NCBI RefSeq assembly: GCF_039909015.1
Contig: NZ_CP150919.1
Location: forward strand, 6,176,501 to 6,240,500
Direction of reading: 5' to 3'
Source: Pseudomonas grandcourensis
GTDB taxonomy: Bacteria; Pseudomonadota; Gammaproteobacteria; Pseudomonadales; Pseudomonadaceae
DNA: 64,000 bases
The notes below the pieces were generated by a model. The model was given only the letters and a program-made list of their open reading frames with translations, was not told the DNA's origin and did not search any database. Shown piece by piece: positions 31,402-40,993 of the stretch. Position numbers and translations under genes: made by a program. Each line of letters starts with the position of its first letter. The first letter of the stretch is position 1.

Positions 31402-31427
31402 AAAAGCCGCGCAATGGCGCGGCTTTT
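31402..31427 (-). terminator. gcd terminator
   Basis: AAAAGCCGCGC and GCGCGGCTTTT form an 11-bp stem with an AATG loop. On the minus strand it follows the gcd stop by about 20 bases and ends in TTTTTGTT. The hairpin is nearly the same as those at 29035 and 29943. Confidence 0.8.
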
Positions 31428-31446
31428 CTGGCTCAAGCTTCAGCCC

Positions 31447-33810
31447 TTATTTGGGCAAAGCGTAAGCAATCACATAATCCCCTCGATCCGTCGACTGACG
31501 CGCACCGCCCACCGTCAACAGGATGTACTGCCTGCCGGTTTTCGGTGAAACGTAAGTCATCGGCCCGGACTGGCTGCCCACCGGCAAACGCGATTTCCAG
31601 ATTTCGTTGCCGTTGCCGGTGTCGAAGGCGCGCAGGTAGAAGTCCTGGGTGCCGGCGAAGAACAGCAGGCCCGACTGGGTGGCGAGCGATGCGCCGAGGG
31701 TCGGCATGCCGATCGGGATCGGCAGGTGCATGCGGATGCCCAGCGGGCCGGTGTCCTGCACGGTGCCGACCGGGACTTGCCACATCAGTTTGTGGGTCTT
31801 GAGGTCGATGGCCGACATGGTGCCGAACGGTGGTTTCTGGCACGGAATGCCGGCCGCCGAGAGGAAGCGTTCGCGCATGGCGCCGAACGGCGTGCCTTCC
31901 TGCGGTACCACGCCCATTTCGATGCCGCTGGCCCCGGCTTTGATCTTGTCGCGCGGGATCATGTAGTTGGCCAGGCCCAGGCGCATGTCGTTGACGAACA
32001 TGTAGTGGGTGTTCGGATCAACCGAGACGCTGCCCCAGTTCATGCCGCCCAGCGAACCCGGGAATTGCAGGGCGCGGTCCATGCCCGGCGGGGTGTAGAC
32101 GCCTTCGTGGCGCATGCCTTTGAACTGGATGCGGCACATCAACTGGTCAAACGGCGTGGCGCCCCACATGTCGGACTCGGTCAGGGTCTTGTTGCCGATT
32201 GACGGCATGTCCACCGAGAACGGCTGGGTTGGCGAGTAGCGTTCGCCGGGAACCTTGCCTTGCGGCACTGGGCGCTCTTCGACGCGGGCAATCGGCACGC
32301 CGGTTTCGCGGTTGAGCAGGAAGATCTCACCCTGCTTGGTGACTTGCGCCAAGGCTGGCTGGGTGCCGCCCTTGTCGTCCGGCACGTCGTATAGCAGCGG
32401 TTGTGCCGGCAGGTCGAAGTCCCACAGGTCGTGGTGGGTGGTCTGGAAGTGCCAGCGTACCTGGCCGGTCTTCACATCGATGGCGACGATGGACGAGCTC
32501 CACTTGTCGTCAAACTCGGTGCGTTGACCACCGAAGAAGTCTGGCGTCGCGTTGCCGGTCGGCAGGTAGACCAGGCCAAGTTTGGCGTCGTAGGACATGG
32601 CCGACCAGACGTTCGGCGTGCCACGAGTGTAAGTTTCACCGGCCCGCGGACGTTTGGTGGTGTTCGGGTTGCCCGGATCCCACGCCCATACCAGCTCACC
32701 GCTGCGCACGTCGTAGGCACGCACCACGCCCGGCGGTTCGCCGGTGGAGTAGTTGTCGGCCACGCGGCCGCCGACGATCACCACGCCCCCGGCGACCAAT
32801 GGGGTCGAGGTTTGCTGGTAGTAACCGGGCTTCACTTCGCCCATGTCGGTGGTCAGGTCAACGGTGCCCTTGTTGCCGAATTCTTCGCAGGGCTTGCCGG
32901 TGTCGGCATTGATGGCGATCAGGCGCGCATCGCCGGTCGGCAGAAACAGACGTTTCGTACAGGCGGCTGGCTGATTTTCCGCAGACGCCGGGGTTTCGGA
33001 ATAGCCCAGGCCACGGCAACGCTGCCAGTTGGGCGCGGTGCCTTGCGGGTCGAACTTCCAGCGCTGGGCGCCGGTGTCTGCATCCAGGGCGAAGACTTTG
33101 CCGTAGGCGGTGCAGGTGTAGACCGTGTCACCGATCTGCAGCGGGGTGTTCTGGTCTTCGGCGCCGGCACCGGTGCTTTGCGGGATGTCGCCGGTGCGGA
33201 AGGTCCAGGCAACCTGCAACTTGTCGATGTTGCCCTTCGTGATCTGGTCCAGCGCAGCAAAACGGTTGCCGGCGGTGGTGTTGCCCCAATGGGCCCAGTC
33301 TTTCTGCTCGGTGCCCGGAGTGACCGGCGTTACTGCAGGTACAGTGGTGTTTTTGACCACGTGGGTCGACACGAACATGTAGGCCATCGTCGCAACGACG
33401 CCCACGCCCAGAATGCCAGCCAGACCGTAGGCGCCACGCCCGCTGGTCGCGCCCGAAGCGCGGACCAGGGTCGGATAGATCAACGCCACCACCAGACCGA
33501 TCACGGCGAAGGTCAGTACCCGCGAGACCAGCGGCCAGTATTCGAAGCCCGCATCCCAAACGGCCCAGATCGCAGTGAGGAGCAACGCCACACCATACAG
33601 CCAGGCGCCAAGCGGCTTGCGCCGGGCAATCATCAGCCCGGACGCCAGCATCACCAGCCCCATCAGCAGGAAATACCAACTGCCACCCAGCGCGATCAGA
33701 TAGCCACCGCCACCGGCCAGGCCGAGCCCGATCAGTGCAATCAGCACACCCAGCCCCGCCAGCAACCATTTGCTGCCGGCGGCAGCCCCAGAATTGTTCA
33801 TGTCAGACAT
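31447..33810 (-). CDS. gcd: Membrane-bound PQQ-dependent glucose dehydrogenase
   Basis: This protein of about 790 residues oxidises glucose to gluconate on the periplasmic side and passes electrons to ubiquinone. About five N-terminal transmembrane helices (residues ~15-150) are followed by an eight-bladed PQQ propeller with repeated W-motif blades (for example TTHHDLWDFDLPAQP). The start is ambiguous: in-frame ATGs lie at 33819, 33810 and 33801; I chose 33810, which follows GGGGAAA. It needs the PQQ made by the cluster 6 kb away and diverges from the Lrp-type regulator. Confidence 0.95.
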   Translation of the reverse strand: MSDMNNSGAAAGSKWLLAGLGVLIALIGLGLAGGGGYLIALGGSWYFLLMGLVMLASGLMIARRKPLGAWLYGVALLLTAIWAVWDAGFEYWPLVSRVLTFAVIGLVVALIYPTLVRASGATSGRGAYGLAGILGVGVVATMAYMFVSTHVVKNTTVPAVTPVTPGTEQKDWAHWGNTTAGNRFAALDQITKGNIDKLQVAWTFRTGDIPQSTGAGAEDQNTPLQIGDTVYTCTAYGKVFALDADTGAQRWKFDPQGTAPNWQRCRGLGYSETPASAENQPAACTKRLFLPTGDARLIAINADTGKPCEEFGNKGTVDLTTDMGEVKPGYYQQTSTPLVAGGVVIVGGRVADNYSTGEPPGVVRAYDVRSGELVWAWDPGNPNTTKRPRAGETYTRGTPNVWSAMSYDAKLGLVYLPTGNATPDFFGGQRTEFDDKWSSSIVAIDVKTGQVRWHFQTTHHDLWDFDLPAQPLLYDVPDDKGGTQPALAQVTKQGEIFLLNRETGVPIARVEERPVPQGKVPGERYSPTQPFSVDMPSIGNKTLTESDMWGATPFDQLMCRIQFKGMRHEGVYTPPGMDRALQFPGSLGGMNWGSVSVDPNTHYMFVNDMRLGLANYMIPRDKIKAGASGIEMGVVPQEGTPFGAMRERFLSAAGIPCQKPPFGTMSAIDLKTHKLMWQVPVGTVQDTGPLGIRMHLPIPIGMPTLGASLATQSGLLFFAGTQDFYLRAFDTGNGNEIWKSRLPVGSQSGPMTYVSPKTGRQYILLTVGGARQSTDRGDYVIAYALPK

Positions 33811-33986
33811 TTTCCCCATTTGTGACAAGGGCGGAATAATGTACTACCTAGTTACTTATGGCAATTTGTCGCAGGAAAAAATGTCATGAACGGTATTGAG
33901 GCTAGATCAAATCTCCGTCGCGAGCGTCCTGCAGGAACTGCCTGTAACATGCTTGCGCACTGATCCATGCCGCTGGAGAAAACCCT

Positions 33987-34448
33987 TTGCCTGACACTCG
34001 CACGCCTGTTCTCGATGAAATCGACCGCCAATTGATTGCCGCCCTGCAGATCAACGCCCGCGAGAGCGTGGCCATGCTCGCCCGGCAACTGGGCATCGCC
34101 CGTACCACTGTCACTTCGCGCCTGGCGCGGCTGGAAAAGGCCAAGGTGATCACCGGTTACGGCGTGCGCCTCGGGCAGCGGGTGGTGGATGGCGGGTTGC
34201 AGGCGTATGTGGGGATAACCGTGCAACCGCGTTCCGGCAAGGAGGTGTTGCGACGCCTGAGCGCGATGGCGCAGGTACAGCAGTTGTGTGCGGTGAGTGG
34301 CGAATTTGATTATGTGGCGTGGTTGCGCACCGATTCGCCGGAGCAGCTGGATCAATTGCTGGATCAGATTGGCAGCGTGGATGGAGTGGAGAAGACCACC
34401 ACGTCGATCATCTTGAGTAGCAAGATTGATCGGGGGCAGCCGGTTTGA
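33987..34448 (+). CDS. Lrp/AsnC family transcriptional regulator
   Basis: The protein has 153 residues: an N-terminal winged helix (DEIDRQLIAALQINARESVAMLARQLGIARTTVTSRLARLE, shown here in part by its LGIARTTVTSRL recognition helix) and a C-terminal RAM/AsnC effector domain (~70-145). The start is a TTG with GGAG eight bases upstream. It diverges from gcd and precedes davBA, so regulation of lysine monooxygenase genes by an amino acid is the simplest guess, not shown. Confidence 0.88.
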   Translation: MPDTRTPVLDEIDRQLIAALQINARESVAMLARQLGIARTTVTSRLARLEKAKVITGYGVRLGQRVVDGGLQAYVGITVQPRSGKEVLRRLSAMAQVQQLCAVSGEFDYVAWLRTDSPEQLDQLLDQIGSVDGVEKTTTSIILSSKIDRGQPV

Positions 34449-34485
34449 GTTTCTGCCTTTAGCTCTTCGGTGCATGGGCTGGCCT

Positions 34486-34512
34486 CTTCGCGAGCAGGCT
34501 CGCTCCCACAGT
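34486..34512. repeat. Single REP palindrome
   Basis: One REP copy (TTCGCGAGCAGGCTCGCTCC core) lies 40 bases after the Lrp-type gene and 160 bases before davB. Confidence 0.85.
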
Positions 34513-34669
34513 GGTCAGTGTGCAAATTAAGATCGTCATATTGACCAATAAAATGGCAAAATGACGACACTTTGCGTCTTATTAACGTGCTCCGTGCTCT
34601 CTAGAATGGCTGGCATCTTTTCCTATACTCAGATGCGCATTCCGCGTCGGGTCGCCAGCAAGGTCAGCC

Positions 34670-36352
34670 ATGAACAAGAACAATCGCCATCCTGCAGACG
34701 GTAAGAAACCAGTCACCATTTTCGGCCCGGACTTTCCTTTCGCCTTCGACGACTGGATCGAACACCCGGCTGGCCTGGGCAGCATTCCCGAGCACAATCA
34801 CGGTGCCGAAGTGGCGATTGTCGGCGGCGGGATCGCCGGCCTGGTGGCGGCGTATGAGCTGATGAAGCTGGGCCTGAAACCGGTCGTCTACGAAGCTTCG
34901 AAAATGGGCGGCCGTCTGCGCTCCCAGGCGTTCAACGGCGCCGAAGGCATCGTTGCCGAACTGGGCGGGATGCGCTTCCCGGTGTCGTCCACCGCGTTCT
35001 ATCACTACGTCGACAAACTGGGTCTGGAAACCAAACCTTTCCCTAACCCGCTGACACCCGCGTCGGGCAGCACGGTGATCGACCTCGAAGGTCAGACCCA
35101 TTACGCACAGAAGCTGTCGGACCTTCCTGCACTGTTCCAGGAAGTGGCTGACGCCTGGGCCGATGCCCTGGAAGCCGGCTCGCAGTTCTCCGATATCCAG
35201 CAAGCCATCCGTGATCGTGATGTGCCACGTCTGAAAGAGCTGTGGAACACTCTGGTTCCGCTGTGGGACGACCGCACCTTCTACGACTTCGTCGCCACCT
35301 CCAAGGCCTTCGCCAAGCTCTCGTTCCATCACCGTGAAGTGTTCGGCCAGGTCGGTTTCGGTACCGGCGGCTGGGACTCGGACTTCCCCAACTCGATGCT
35401 GGAAATCTTCCGCGTGGTGATGACCAACTGCGACGATCACCAGCACCTGGTGGTCGGCGGCGTGGAGCAGGTGCCACAAGGCATCTGGCGCCATGTGCCG
35501 GAGCGTTGCGCGCATTGGCCAGCGGGCACCAGCCTCAGCTCGCTGCACAACGGCGCACCGCGCACCGGCGTGAAGAAAATTGCCCACGCACCGGATGGCC
35601 GTTTCGCCGTCACCGACAACTGGGGCGACACCCGCGAATACGCGGCCGTGCTGACCACCTGCCAGAGCTGGCTGCTGACCACCCAGATCGAATGCGACGA
35701 AAGCCTGTTCTCGCAAAAGATGTGGATGGCTCTGGACCGCACCCGTTACATGCAGTCGTCGAAGACGTTCGTGATGGTCGACCGCCCGTTCTGGAAGGAC
35801 AAGGATCCGGAAACCGGCCGCGACCTGATGAGCATGACCCTCACCGACCGCCTGACCCGTGGCACCTACCTGTTCGACAACGGCGACGACAAGCCGGGGG
35901 TGATCTGCCTGTCGTACTCGTGGATGAGCGACGCGCTGAAAATGCTGCCGCAGCCGGTGGAAAAACGCGTGAAACTGGCGCTGGACGCCCTGAAGAAGAT
36001 CTACCCGAAAGTCGACATCGCCGCGCGGATCATCGGCGACCCGATCACCGTTTCGTGGGAAGCCGACCCACATTTCCTCGGCGCGTTCAAAGGCGCCTTG
36101 CCCGGCCACTACCGCTACAACCAGCGCATGTACGCGCACTTCATGCAGGACGACATGCCAGCGGAACAGCGCGGTATCTTCATCGCTGGCGACGACGTTT
36201 CGTGGACGCCGGCCTGGGTCGAGGGTGCGGTACAGACCTCGCTCAACGCGGTGTGGGGCATCATGAAACACTTCGGCGGTGCAACTCACGCCGAGAATCC
36301 GGGTCCAGGAGATGTATTCAACGAGATCGGACCGATCGCCCTGCCCGAGTAA
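34670..36352 (+). CDS. davB: L-lysine 2-monooxygenase DavB
   Basis: This 560-residue FAD-dependent amine oxidase-type enzyme oxidatively decarboxylates L-lysine to 5-aminovaleramide. The dinucleotide-binding VAIVGGGIAGLVAAYEL (GGGIAG at 52-57) and a GGRLRSQ element are intact, as is the C-terminal FAD contact GDDVSWTPAWVEGA. The sequence strongly resembles my memory of P. putida DavB, rather than tryptophan monooxygenase. Twelve bases separate it from davA, the next pathway step. Confidence 0.92.
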   Translation: MNKNNRHPADGKKPVTIFGPDFPFAFDDWIEHPAGLGSIPEHNHGAEVAIVGGGIAGLVAAYELMKLGLKPVVYEASKMGGRLRSQAFNGAEGIVAELGGMRFPVSSTAFYHYVDKLGLETKPFPNPLTPASGSTVIDLEGQTHYAQKLSDLPALFQEVADAWADALEAGSQFSDIQQAIRDRDVPRLKELWNTLVPLWDDRTFYDFVATSKAFAKLSFHHREVFGQVGFGTGGWDSDFPNSMLEIFRVVMTNCDDHQHLVVGGVEQVPQGIWRHVPERCAHWPAGTSLSSLHNGAPRTGVKKIAHAPDGRFAVTDNWGDTREYAAVLTTCQSWLLTTQIECDESLFSQKMWMALDRTRYMQSSKTFVMVDRPFWKDKDPETGRDLMSMTLTDRLTRGTYLFDNGDDKPGVICLSYSWMSDALKMLPQPVEKRVKLALDALKKIYPKVDIAARIIGDPITVSWEADPHFLGAFKGALPGHYRYNQRMYAHFMQDDMPAEQRGIFIAGDDVSWTPAWVEGAVQTSLNAVWGIMKHFGGATHAENPGPGDVFNEIGPIALPE

Positions 36353-36364
36353 GAGGAATCCGAA

Positions 36365-37159
36365 ATGCGCGTAGCCCTTTACCAATGTCCGCCGCTGCCC
36401 CTGGATGTCGCCGGCAACCTGCAACGCTTGCAGCAGCTTGCGCTGGAGGCAAAAGGTGCCGATCTGCTGGTGCTGCCGGAGATGTTCCTGACCGGCTACA
36501 ACATCGGTGTCGATGCCGTCAGCGTGCTGGCGGAAGTGCATAACGGTGAGTCGGCGCAGCAGATTGCGCGCATTGCCAAGGCTGCCGGGATCGCCATTTT
36601 GTATGGCTATCCCGAGCGCACCGAGGACGGGCAGATCTACAACGCCGTGCAGTTGATCGACTCTAACGGCGAACGCATCTGCAACTACCGCAAGACCCAT
36701 CTGTTCGGCGATCTGGATCACTCGATGTTCAGCGCAGGTTCCGACGAGTTTCCCATCGTCGAGCTCAACGGCTGGAAGCTCGGTTTCCTGATCTGCTACG
36801 ACCTGGAATTTCCGGAAAACGCCCGACGCCTGGCCCTGGCCGGTGCCGAGCTGATTCTGGTGCCGACCGCGAACATGATTCCGTTCGATTTCGTCGCCGA
36901 TGTCACCGTGCGCTCCCGCGCCTTCGAAAACCAATGCTATGTGGCTTACGCCAACTACTGCGGCCATGAAGGCGACATCCACTATTGCGGTCAAAGCAGC
37001 ATTGCCGCGCCGGATGGCAGCCGTATCGCTCAGGCGGGACTGGATGAATCGCTGATTGTCGGTGAGCTGGATCGTCAGTTGATGGTCGACTCCCGCGCCG
37101 CCAATCGCTACCTGATCGATCGTCGTCCCGAGCTTTACGGCGAGCTGAACAAGTCCTAA
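36365..37159 (+). CDS. davA: 5-aminovaleramide amidohydrolase DavA (nitrilase superfamily)
   Basis: The 264-residue amidase hydrolyses 5-aminovaleramide to 5-aminovalerate. The nitrilase triad reads Glu39 (VLPEM), Lys110 (NYRKTHL) and Cys144 (LICYDLEFP). GAGGAATCCGAA before the ATG is a good ribosome site. It completes the davBA operon; the later steps (davT, davD) are not in this window. Confidence 0.92.
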   Translation: MRVALYQCPPLPLDVAGNLQRLQQLALEAKGADLLVLPEMFLTGYNIGVDAVSVLAEVHNGESAQQIARIAKAAGIAILYGYPERTEDGQIYNAVQLIDSNGERICNYRKTHLFGDLDHSMFSAGSDEFPIVELNGWKLGFLICYDLEFPENARRLALAGAELILVPTANMIPFDFVADVTVRSRAFENQCYVAYANYCGHEGDIHYCGQSSIAAPDGSRIAQAGLDESLIVGELDRQLMVDSRAANRYLIDRRPELYGELNKS

Positions 37160-37197
37160 TCCGCTAGCATTGGCACTTCACTGTTCTGGAAGTGCCC

Positions 37198-39627
37198 ATG
37201 CCCGCGCTGAATCACCCTCGCCCCCCTACTGAAACCCTGGCCAACGGCCTGCGGGTGACGCTGCGTCATGCCCCGAATTTGAAGCGTTGCGCAGCAGCGT
37301 TGCGGGTCGCCGCGGGCAGCCATGATGTGCCGCTGGCGTGGCCCGGCCTAGCGCATTTTCTTGAGCATCTGCTGTTTCTAGGGACTGAGCGTTTTCCTGC
37401 CGGGCAAGGGTTGATGGCCTACGTCCAGAGTCATGGCGGCCAGGTAAACGCGCGGACCGGCGAACGCACCACGGACTACTTTTTCGAACTGCCGCCCCAG
37501 GCGTTTGCCGGTGGGTTGGAGCGTCTGTCGGACATGCTCGCTCATCTACGTATGAATCCGGACGACCAGCAGCGGGAACGGGAAGTTTTGCAGGCGGAGT
37601 TTGTCGCCTGGTCGCAGGATGCCGAGGCGCAGCAGCAGTTTGCGCTGTTCAGTGGCCTGGCCGAGGCTCATCCGCTACGGGGTTTTCATGCCGGCAATCG
37701 CGACAGTCTGCCGCTACAACAACCCGAGTTTCAGCAGGCACTGCAGGATTTTTATCAGCGTTTTTACCAGACCGGGCAAATGACCTTGAGCCTGGCCGGG
37801 CCGCAGAGCCTCGATGAGTTGAAGGCGATGGCAGAAGCCTTTGGCAGCGTCATGACCAAAGGCGAAACAGTCACGCAACAAGCGCCGATACCGCTAATGG
37901 ATGCCTCGGCCAAAAGTTATCAACAGGCTGACGAACGGCGCCTGGATCTGCTGCTTGCCCTTGAAGCGCTGCCCGATTTCTCTGCCGATGCGCTGGCGTT
38001 CCTGTGCCACTGGCTGAACCTGGCAAAACCCGGCGGCTTGCTGGCGGACCTGCGCGAGCACGGGCTGGCTGATCACCTGAAAGCCCAGCCGCTGTACCTG
38101 TTCGCCGGGCAAGCCTTGCTGCATATCGAATTCACCCTGCCCGCCGCAGACTCGGCACCAGGCATCCGCGAACGCCTGATGGACTGGCTAGGCTTCTTTG
38201 CCGAGCAAGACTGGGACCGATTGCGTGAAGAGTACGCAACGCTGCTCCTGCGCCAGCAGCAAGTCAGCAGCGCCTTGCAACTGGCCCGACTGGACAGCGA
38301 ACAACGCGAAGTCGGGTTATCCGGGCCGGGCGTTACAGCCCTCAAGCTAATCCTCCAACAAGTCGGCGCTGTGGATAACTTCAGCGGGCCATGGCAATTG
38401 CCGGCACCCAACCCGTTCTTGCACTCCGAAGCAGCGGCAGCCAACGCCGGATTGATTCGCGGCCAGACCAGCGCCCACCGCGGCCTGCGCACTTTTGCCC
38501 AGGATCGCTCGCGCAGCCGTCGTGAACGTTCGCCGATGCAATTCAGCCAGGCATGGCCGGACAACGGTGCTGAAGGTGCGATTTATCTGCGCTGGCGTCT
38601 GGACTCGGCTCCCGACAGCCACCTTCAATCACGACTGGAAAACCACCTGCAACCGCTACGCGAAGACGCGCGCCAGGCCGGTGTGGATTTTTCCTTCAGT
38701 GCGTCGGGCAACGAATGGCTGCTCAAACTGAACGGGCTACAAGAGCCGATGCCCAGCGTCCTGGAGCATGTGCTGAAAGAACTGACAAAACCCGATGCCG
38801 CTGTCTCACAAGCCGAATCGACCAGCGTCGCGTTGATACCGATTCGACAACTACTCAAGGCATTGCCCGATCACTGCCTCGGGCTCACCGCGAACTCGGA
38901 CGACGCGCAGCCACTCTGGTCGAGTGCGCGATGGGATGGACTGGCCATCGGGTTATCGGCTCAGACTCAAGCGGCCATGGGCCTGGCCTTGAGCCGCATA
39001 CCCGGCACGCCGGACAATCAACTGACGCCGCCCTCTTCGATCCTTGCACAGCATCTGTGGAGCACTGTCGATACCGCCTCCAGTGAGCACGCGTTGCTGC
39101 TGTTCTGTCCGACAGCCACCCAGGAAATGGCCGACGAAGCCGCGTGGCGTTTGCTCGCGCATGTCTGTCAGACGCCGTTCTACCAACGCCTGCGGGTGGA
39201 ATTGCAACTCGGCTATGCGGTGTTCAGCGCCCTGCGCCAGATTCACGGGCAAACCGGGCTGCTGTTCGGCGTGCAATCGCCAAGCGTTGCGCCGGTGGAG
39301 TTGCTGCAACACATCGAGCAGTTCCTGAGTCGATTGCCGGAACTGATCCACGCACTCGACGACACCTCCTTCAAGGCTCAACGCCAGGCCCTGGCGGATC
39401 AGTTTTGCAGCGCTGCGCTCACCACGGGTCAAGCAGCCGAATTGCTCTGGCAGGGCAAACTGGCCGGCCGCTCGTCGGATTATCTGACGCAATTGCCCGA
39501 GGCCATTGTGCGCACTGACCGGACCACTCTACTGGCTGCAGCCCGACGCCTGAATCAGGCCGAAGGCGGCTGGCTGTGCCTTGCCAACGGCGCTGCACCA
39601 GGCGCGCCATGGCAAGTGGCAAAATGA
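37198..39627 (+). CDS. pqqF: PqqF, M16 family peptidase for PQQ biosynthesis
   Basis: An 809-residue inverzincin. The inverted zinc motif HFLEH is at 53-57, with the downstream glutamate in a helix ~70 residues later. The start at 37198 has GGAAG five bases upstream, better than a GTG six bases earlier. PqqF is thought to clip the modified PqqA peptide to release the Glu-Tyr core. It precedes pqqA rather than following pqqE, as in P. fluorescens/P. putida. The C-terminal half is degenerate, as usual for M16. Confidence 0.9.
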   Translation: MPALNHPRPPTETLANGLRVTLRHAPNLKRCAAALRVAAGSHDVPLAWPGLAHFLEHLLFLGTERFPAGQGLMAYVQSHGGQVNARTGERTTDYFFELPPQAFAGGLERLSDMLAHLRMNPDDQQREREVLQAEFVAWSQDAEAQQQFALFSGLAEAHPLRGFHAGNRDSLPLQQPEFQQALQDFYQRFYQTGQMTLSLAGPQSLDELKAMAEAFGSVMTKGETVTQQAPIPLMDASAKSYQQADERRLDLLLALEALPDFSADALAFLCHWLNLAKPGGLLADLREHGLADHLKAQPLYLFAGQALLHIEFTLPAADSAPGIRERLMDWLGFFAEQDWDRLREEYATLLLRQQQVSSALQLARLDSEQREVGLSGPGVTALKLILQQVGAVDNFSGPWQLPAPNPFLHSEAAAANAGLIRGQTSAHRGLRTFAQDRSRSRRERSPMQFSQAWPDNGAEGAIYLRWRLDSAPDSHLQSRLENHLQPLREDARQAGVDFSFSASGNEWLLKLNGLQEPMPSVLEHVLKELTKPDAAVSQAESTSVALIPIRQLLKALPDHCLGLTANSDDAQPLWSSARWDGLAIGLSAQTQAAMGLALSRIPGTPDNQLTPPSSILAQHLWSTVDTASSEHALLLFCPTATQEMADEAAWRLLAHVCQTPFYQRLRVELQLGYAVFSALRQIHGQTGLLFGVQSPSVAPVELLQHIEQFLSRLPELIHALDDTSFKAQRQALADQFCSAALTTGQAAELLWQGKLAGRSSDYLTQLPEAIVRTDRTTLLAAARRLNQAEGGWLCLANGAAPGAPWQVAK

Positions 39628-39785
39628 TCATTACCGGGGCTGCAAGGAGCTTTCTCAAAGTTTCACGGGCAATTTCTTTGAAATTTTGAGTAACATAGCA
39701 GCCTAACTATCTGGAACATCTCTGACTTGAGGTGGACTATACCTATAGATAGCGCTGTCCCACCTTACCTGAAGGAGTTCAATTT

Positions 39786-39860
39786 ATGGCCTGGACCAAA
39801 CCTGCCTACACCGACCTGCGTATTGGCTTTGAAGTCACCATGTACTTCGCAAGCCGCTAA
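39786..39860 (+). CDS. pqqA: PqqA, coenzyme PQQ precursor peptide
   Basis: A 24-residue peptide starting [14 protein letters not shown]. The Glu16 and Tyr20 that become PQQ are in the EVTMY motif. AAGGAG lies eight bases before the ATG. The gene is too short for usual ORF finders. It is followed at once by a terminator, which would give more pqqA than pqqBCDE transcript. I see no obvious consensus promoter in the 158 bases upstream; TTGAGT/TATCTG around 39686-39713 is a weak candidate. Confidence 0.96.
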   Translation: MAWTKPAYTDLRIGFEVTMYFASR

Positions 39861-39886
39861 TCTCAGCTTTAGCAGAGATGCAGCAC

Positions 39887-39917
39887 AACGCCTCGGTTAT
39901 CCGAGGCGTTTTATTTT
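39887..39917 (+). terminator. pqqA-pqqB attenuating terminator
   Basis: AACGCCTCGG-TTAT-CCGAGGCGTT is a perfect 10-bp stem followed by TTATTTT, 27 bases after the pqqA stop and 25 bases before pqqB. Confidence 0.85.
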
Positions 39918-39941
39918 CAGCGTTGAAATGATGGAGCGTCC

Positions 39942-40853
39942 ATGTTTGTCCAGATTCTAGGTTCCGCTGCTGGCGGCGGCTTCCCCCAGTGGAACTGCAA
40001 CTGCGTGAACTGCGCGGGCTTTCGCAACGGCAGCCTGCGGGCCAAAGCACGGACGCAATCGTCCATCGCGATTTCCGACGACGGCATGAACTGGGTGCTG
40101 TGCAACACCTCCCCGGACATCCGCGCCCAACTCCAGAGCTTCGCCCCGATGCAGCCGGGCCGCGCCCTGCGCGATACCGGGATCGGCGCGATCATCCTGA
40201 TGGACAGCCAGATCGACCACACCACCGGTCTGCTCATGCTGCGTGAAGGCTGCCCGCATCAGGTCTGGTGCACCGACATGGTCCACGAGGACCTGAGCAC
40301 CGGCTTTCCGCTGTTCACCATGCTCAACCACTGGAATGGCGGGCTGACCTGGAATCGCATCGAACTCGACCAGAGCTTCAGCGTACCGGCATGTCCGAAC
40401 CTGCGCTTTACCCCGCTGCCTTTGCGCAGCGCTGCGCCGCCCTACTCACCGCATCGCTTCGACCCGCATCCGGGCGACAACATCGGCCTGATCGTCGAAG
40501 ACCTCAACACCGGCGGCAAACTGTTCTACGCACCGGGCCTGGGCAAGGTCGATGCGCCGCTACTGGAAATCATGGCCGGAAGCGATTGCCTGCTGGTTGA
40601 CGGCACGCTGTGGGACGACGATGAAATGCAGCGTCGCGGCGTGGGTACCCGCACCGGTCGCGAAATGGGACACCTGGCGCAGAACGGCCCCGGTGGCATG
40701 CTCGAAGTGCTTGAGCAATTGCCCGACCAGCGCAAAGTGCTTATCCACATCAACAATACCAACCCGATTCTTGATGAAGATTCGCCCGAGCGTGCGGAGC
40801 TGGATCGGCGTCAGGTTGAAGTGGCGTATGACGGAATGAGTATTGTTTTGTAA
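39942..40853 (+). CDS. pqqB: PqqB, PQQ biosynthesis metallo-hydrolase
   Basis: This 303-residue metallo-beta-lactamase-fold protein acts in PQQ synthesis, probably as an iron-dependent tyrosine hydroxylase on the Glu-Tyr unit. The family start [20 protein letters not shown] is visible, with the metal-binding [11 protein letters not shown] region. Several His/Asp ligands follow, including [10 protein letters not shown] near the end. Confidence 0.95.
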   Translation: MFVQILGSAAGGGFPQWNCNCVNCAGFRNGSLRAKARTQSSIAISDDGMNWVLCNTSPDIRAQLQSFAPMQPGRALRDTGIGAIILMDSQIDHTTGLLMLREGCPHQVWCTDMVHEDLSTGFPLFTMLNHWNGGLTWNRIELDQSFSVPACPNLRFTPLPLRSAAPPYSPHRFDPHPGDNIGLIVEDLNTGGKLFYAPGLGKVDAPLLEIMAGSDCLLVDGTLWDDDEMQRRGVGTRTGREMGHLAQNGPGGMLEVLEQLPDQRKVLIHINNTNPILDEDSPERAELDRRQVEVAYDGMSIVL

Positions 40854-40876
40854 GTAGCCGAGACCGCTGCGCGGTC

Positions 40877-40945
40877 TATCGCGAGCAAGCTCGCTCCCAC
40901 AGGGGTATGCGTTCCAACTGTGGGAGCGAGCCTGCTCGCGAAGAG
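40877..40945. repeat. REP palindrome pair, inverted
   Basis: Two REP copies face each other in the pqqB-pqqC spacer (140 bases). They interrupt what would otherwise be a compact operon. Confidence 0.9.
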
Positions 40946-40993
40946 GCCAGCTCAGGCACCAAAGAATCCACCGGTCCTACCCGGAGAACCGCA

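Noticed and set aside
34530..34600. Possible Lrp operator or promoter before davB (repeats around TTGACCAATAAAATGG)
   Set aside because: Some dyad symmetry (GACG...CGTC) but no convincing spacing or second site; not supported well enough to list.
34670..36352. Tryptophan 2-monooxygenase (IaaM)
   Set aside because: Amine-oxidase relative, but overall sequence and the adjacent 5-aminovaleramidase gene fit lysine monooxygenase DavB.
40907..40993. N-terminal extension of PqqC
   Set aside because: The extra residues are a translation of a REP element; the conserved protein begins at 40994.
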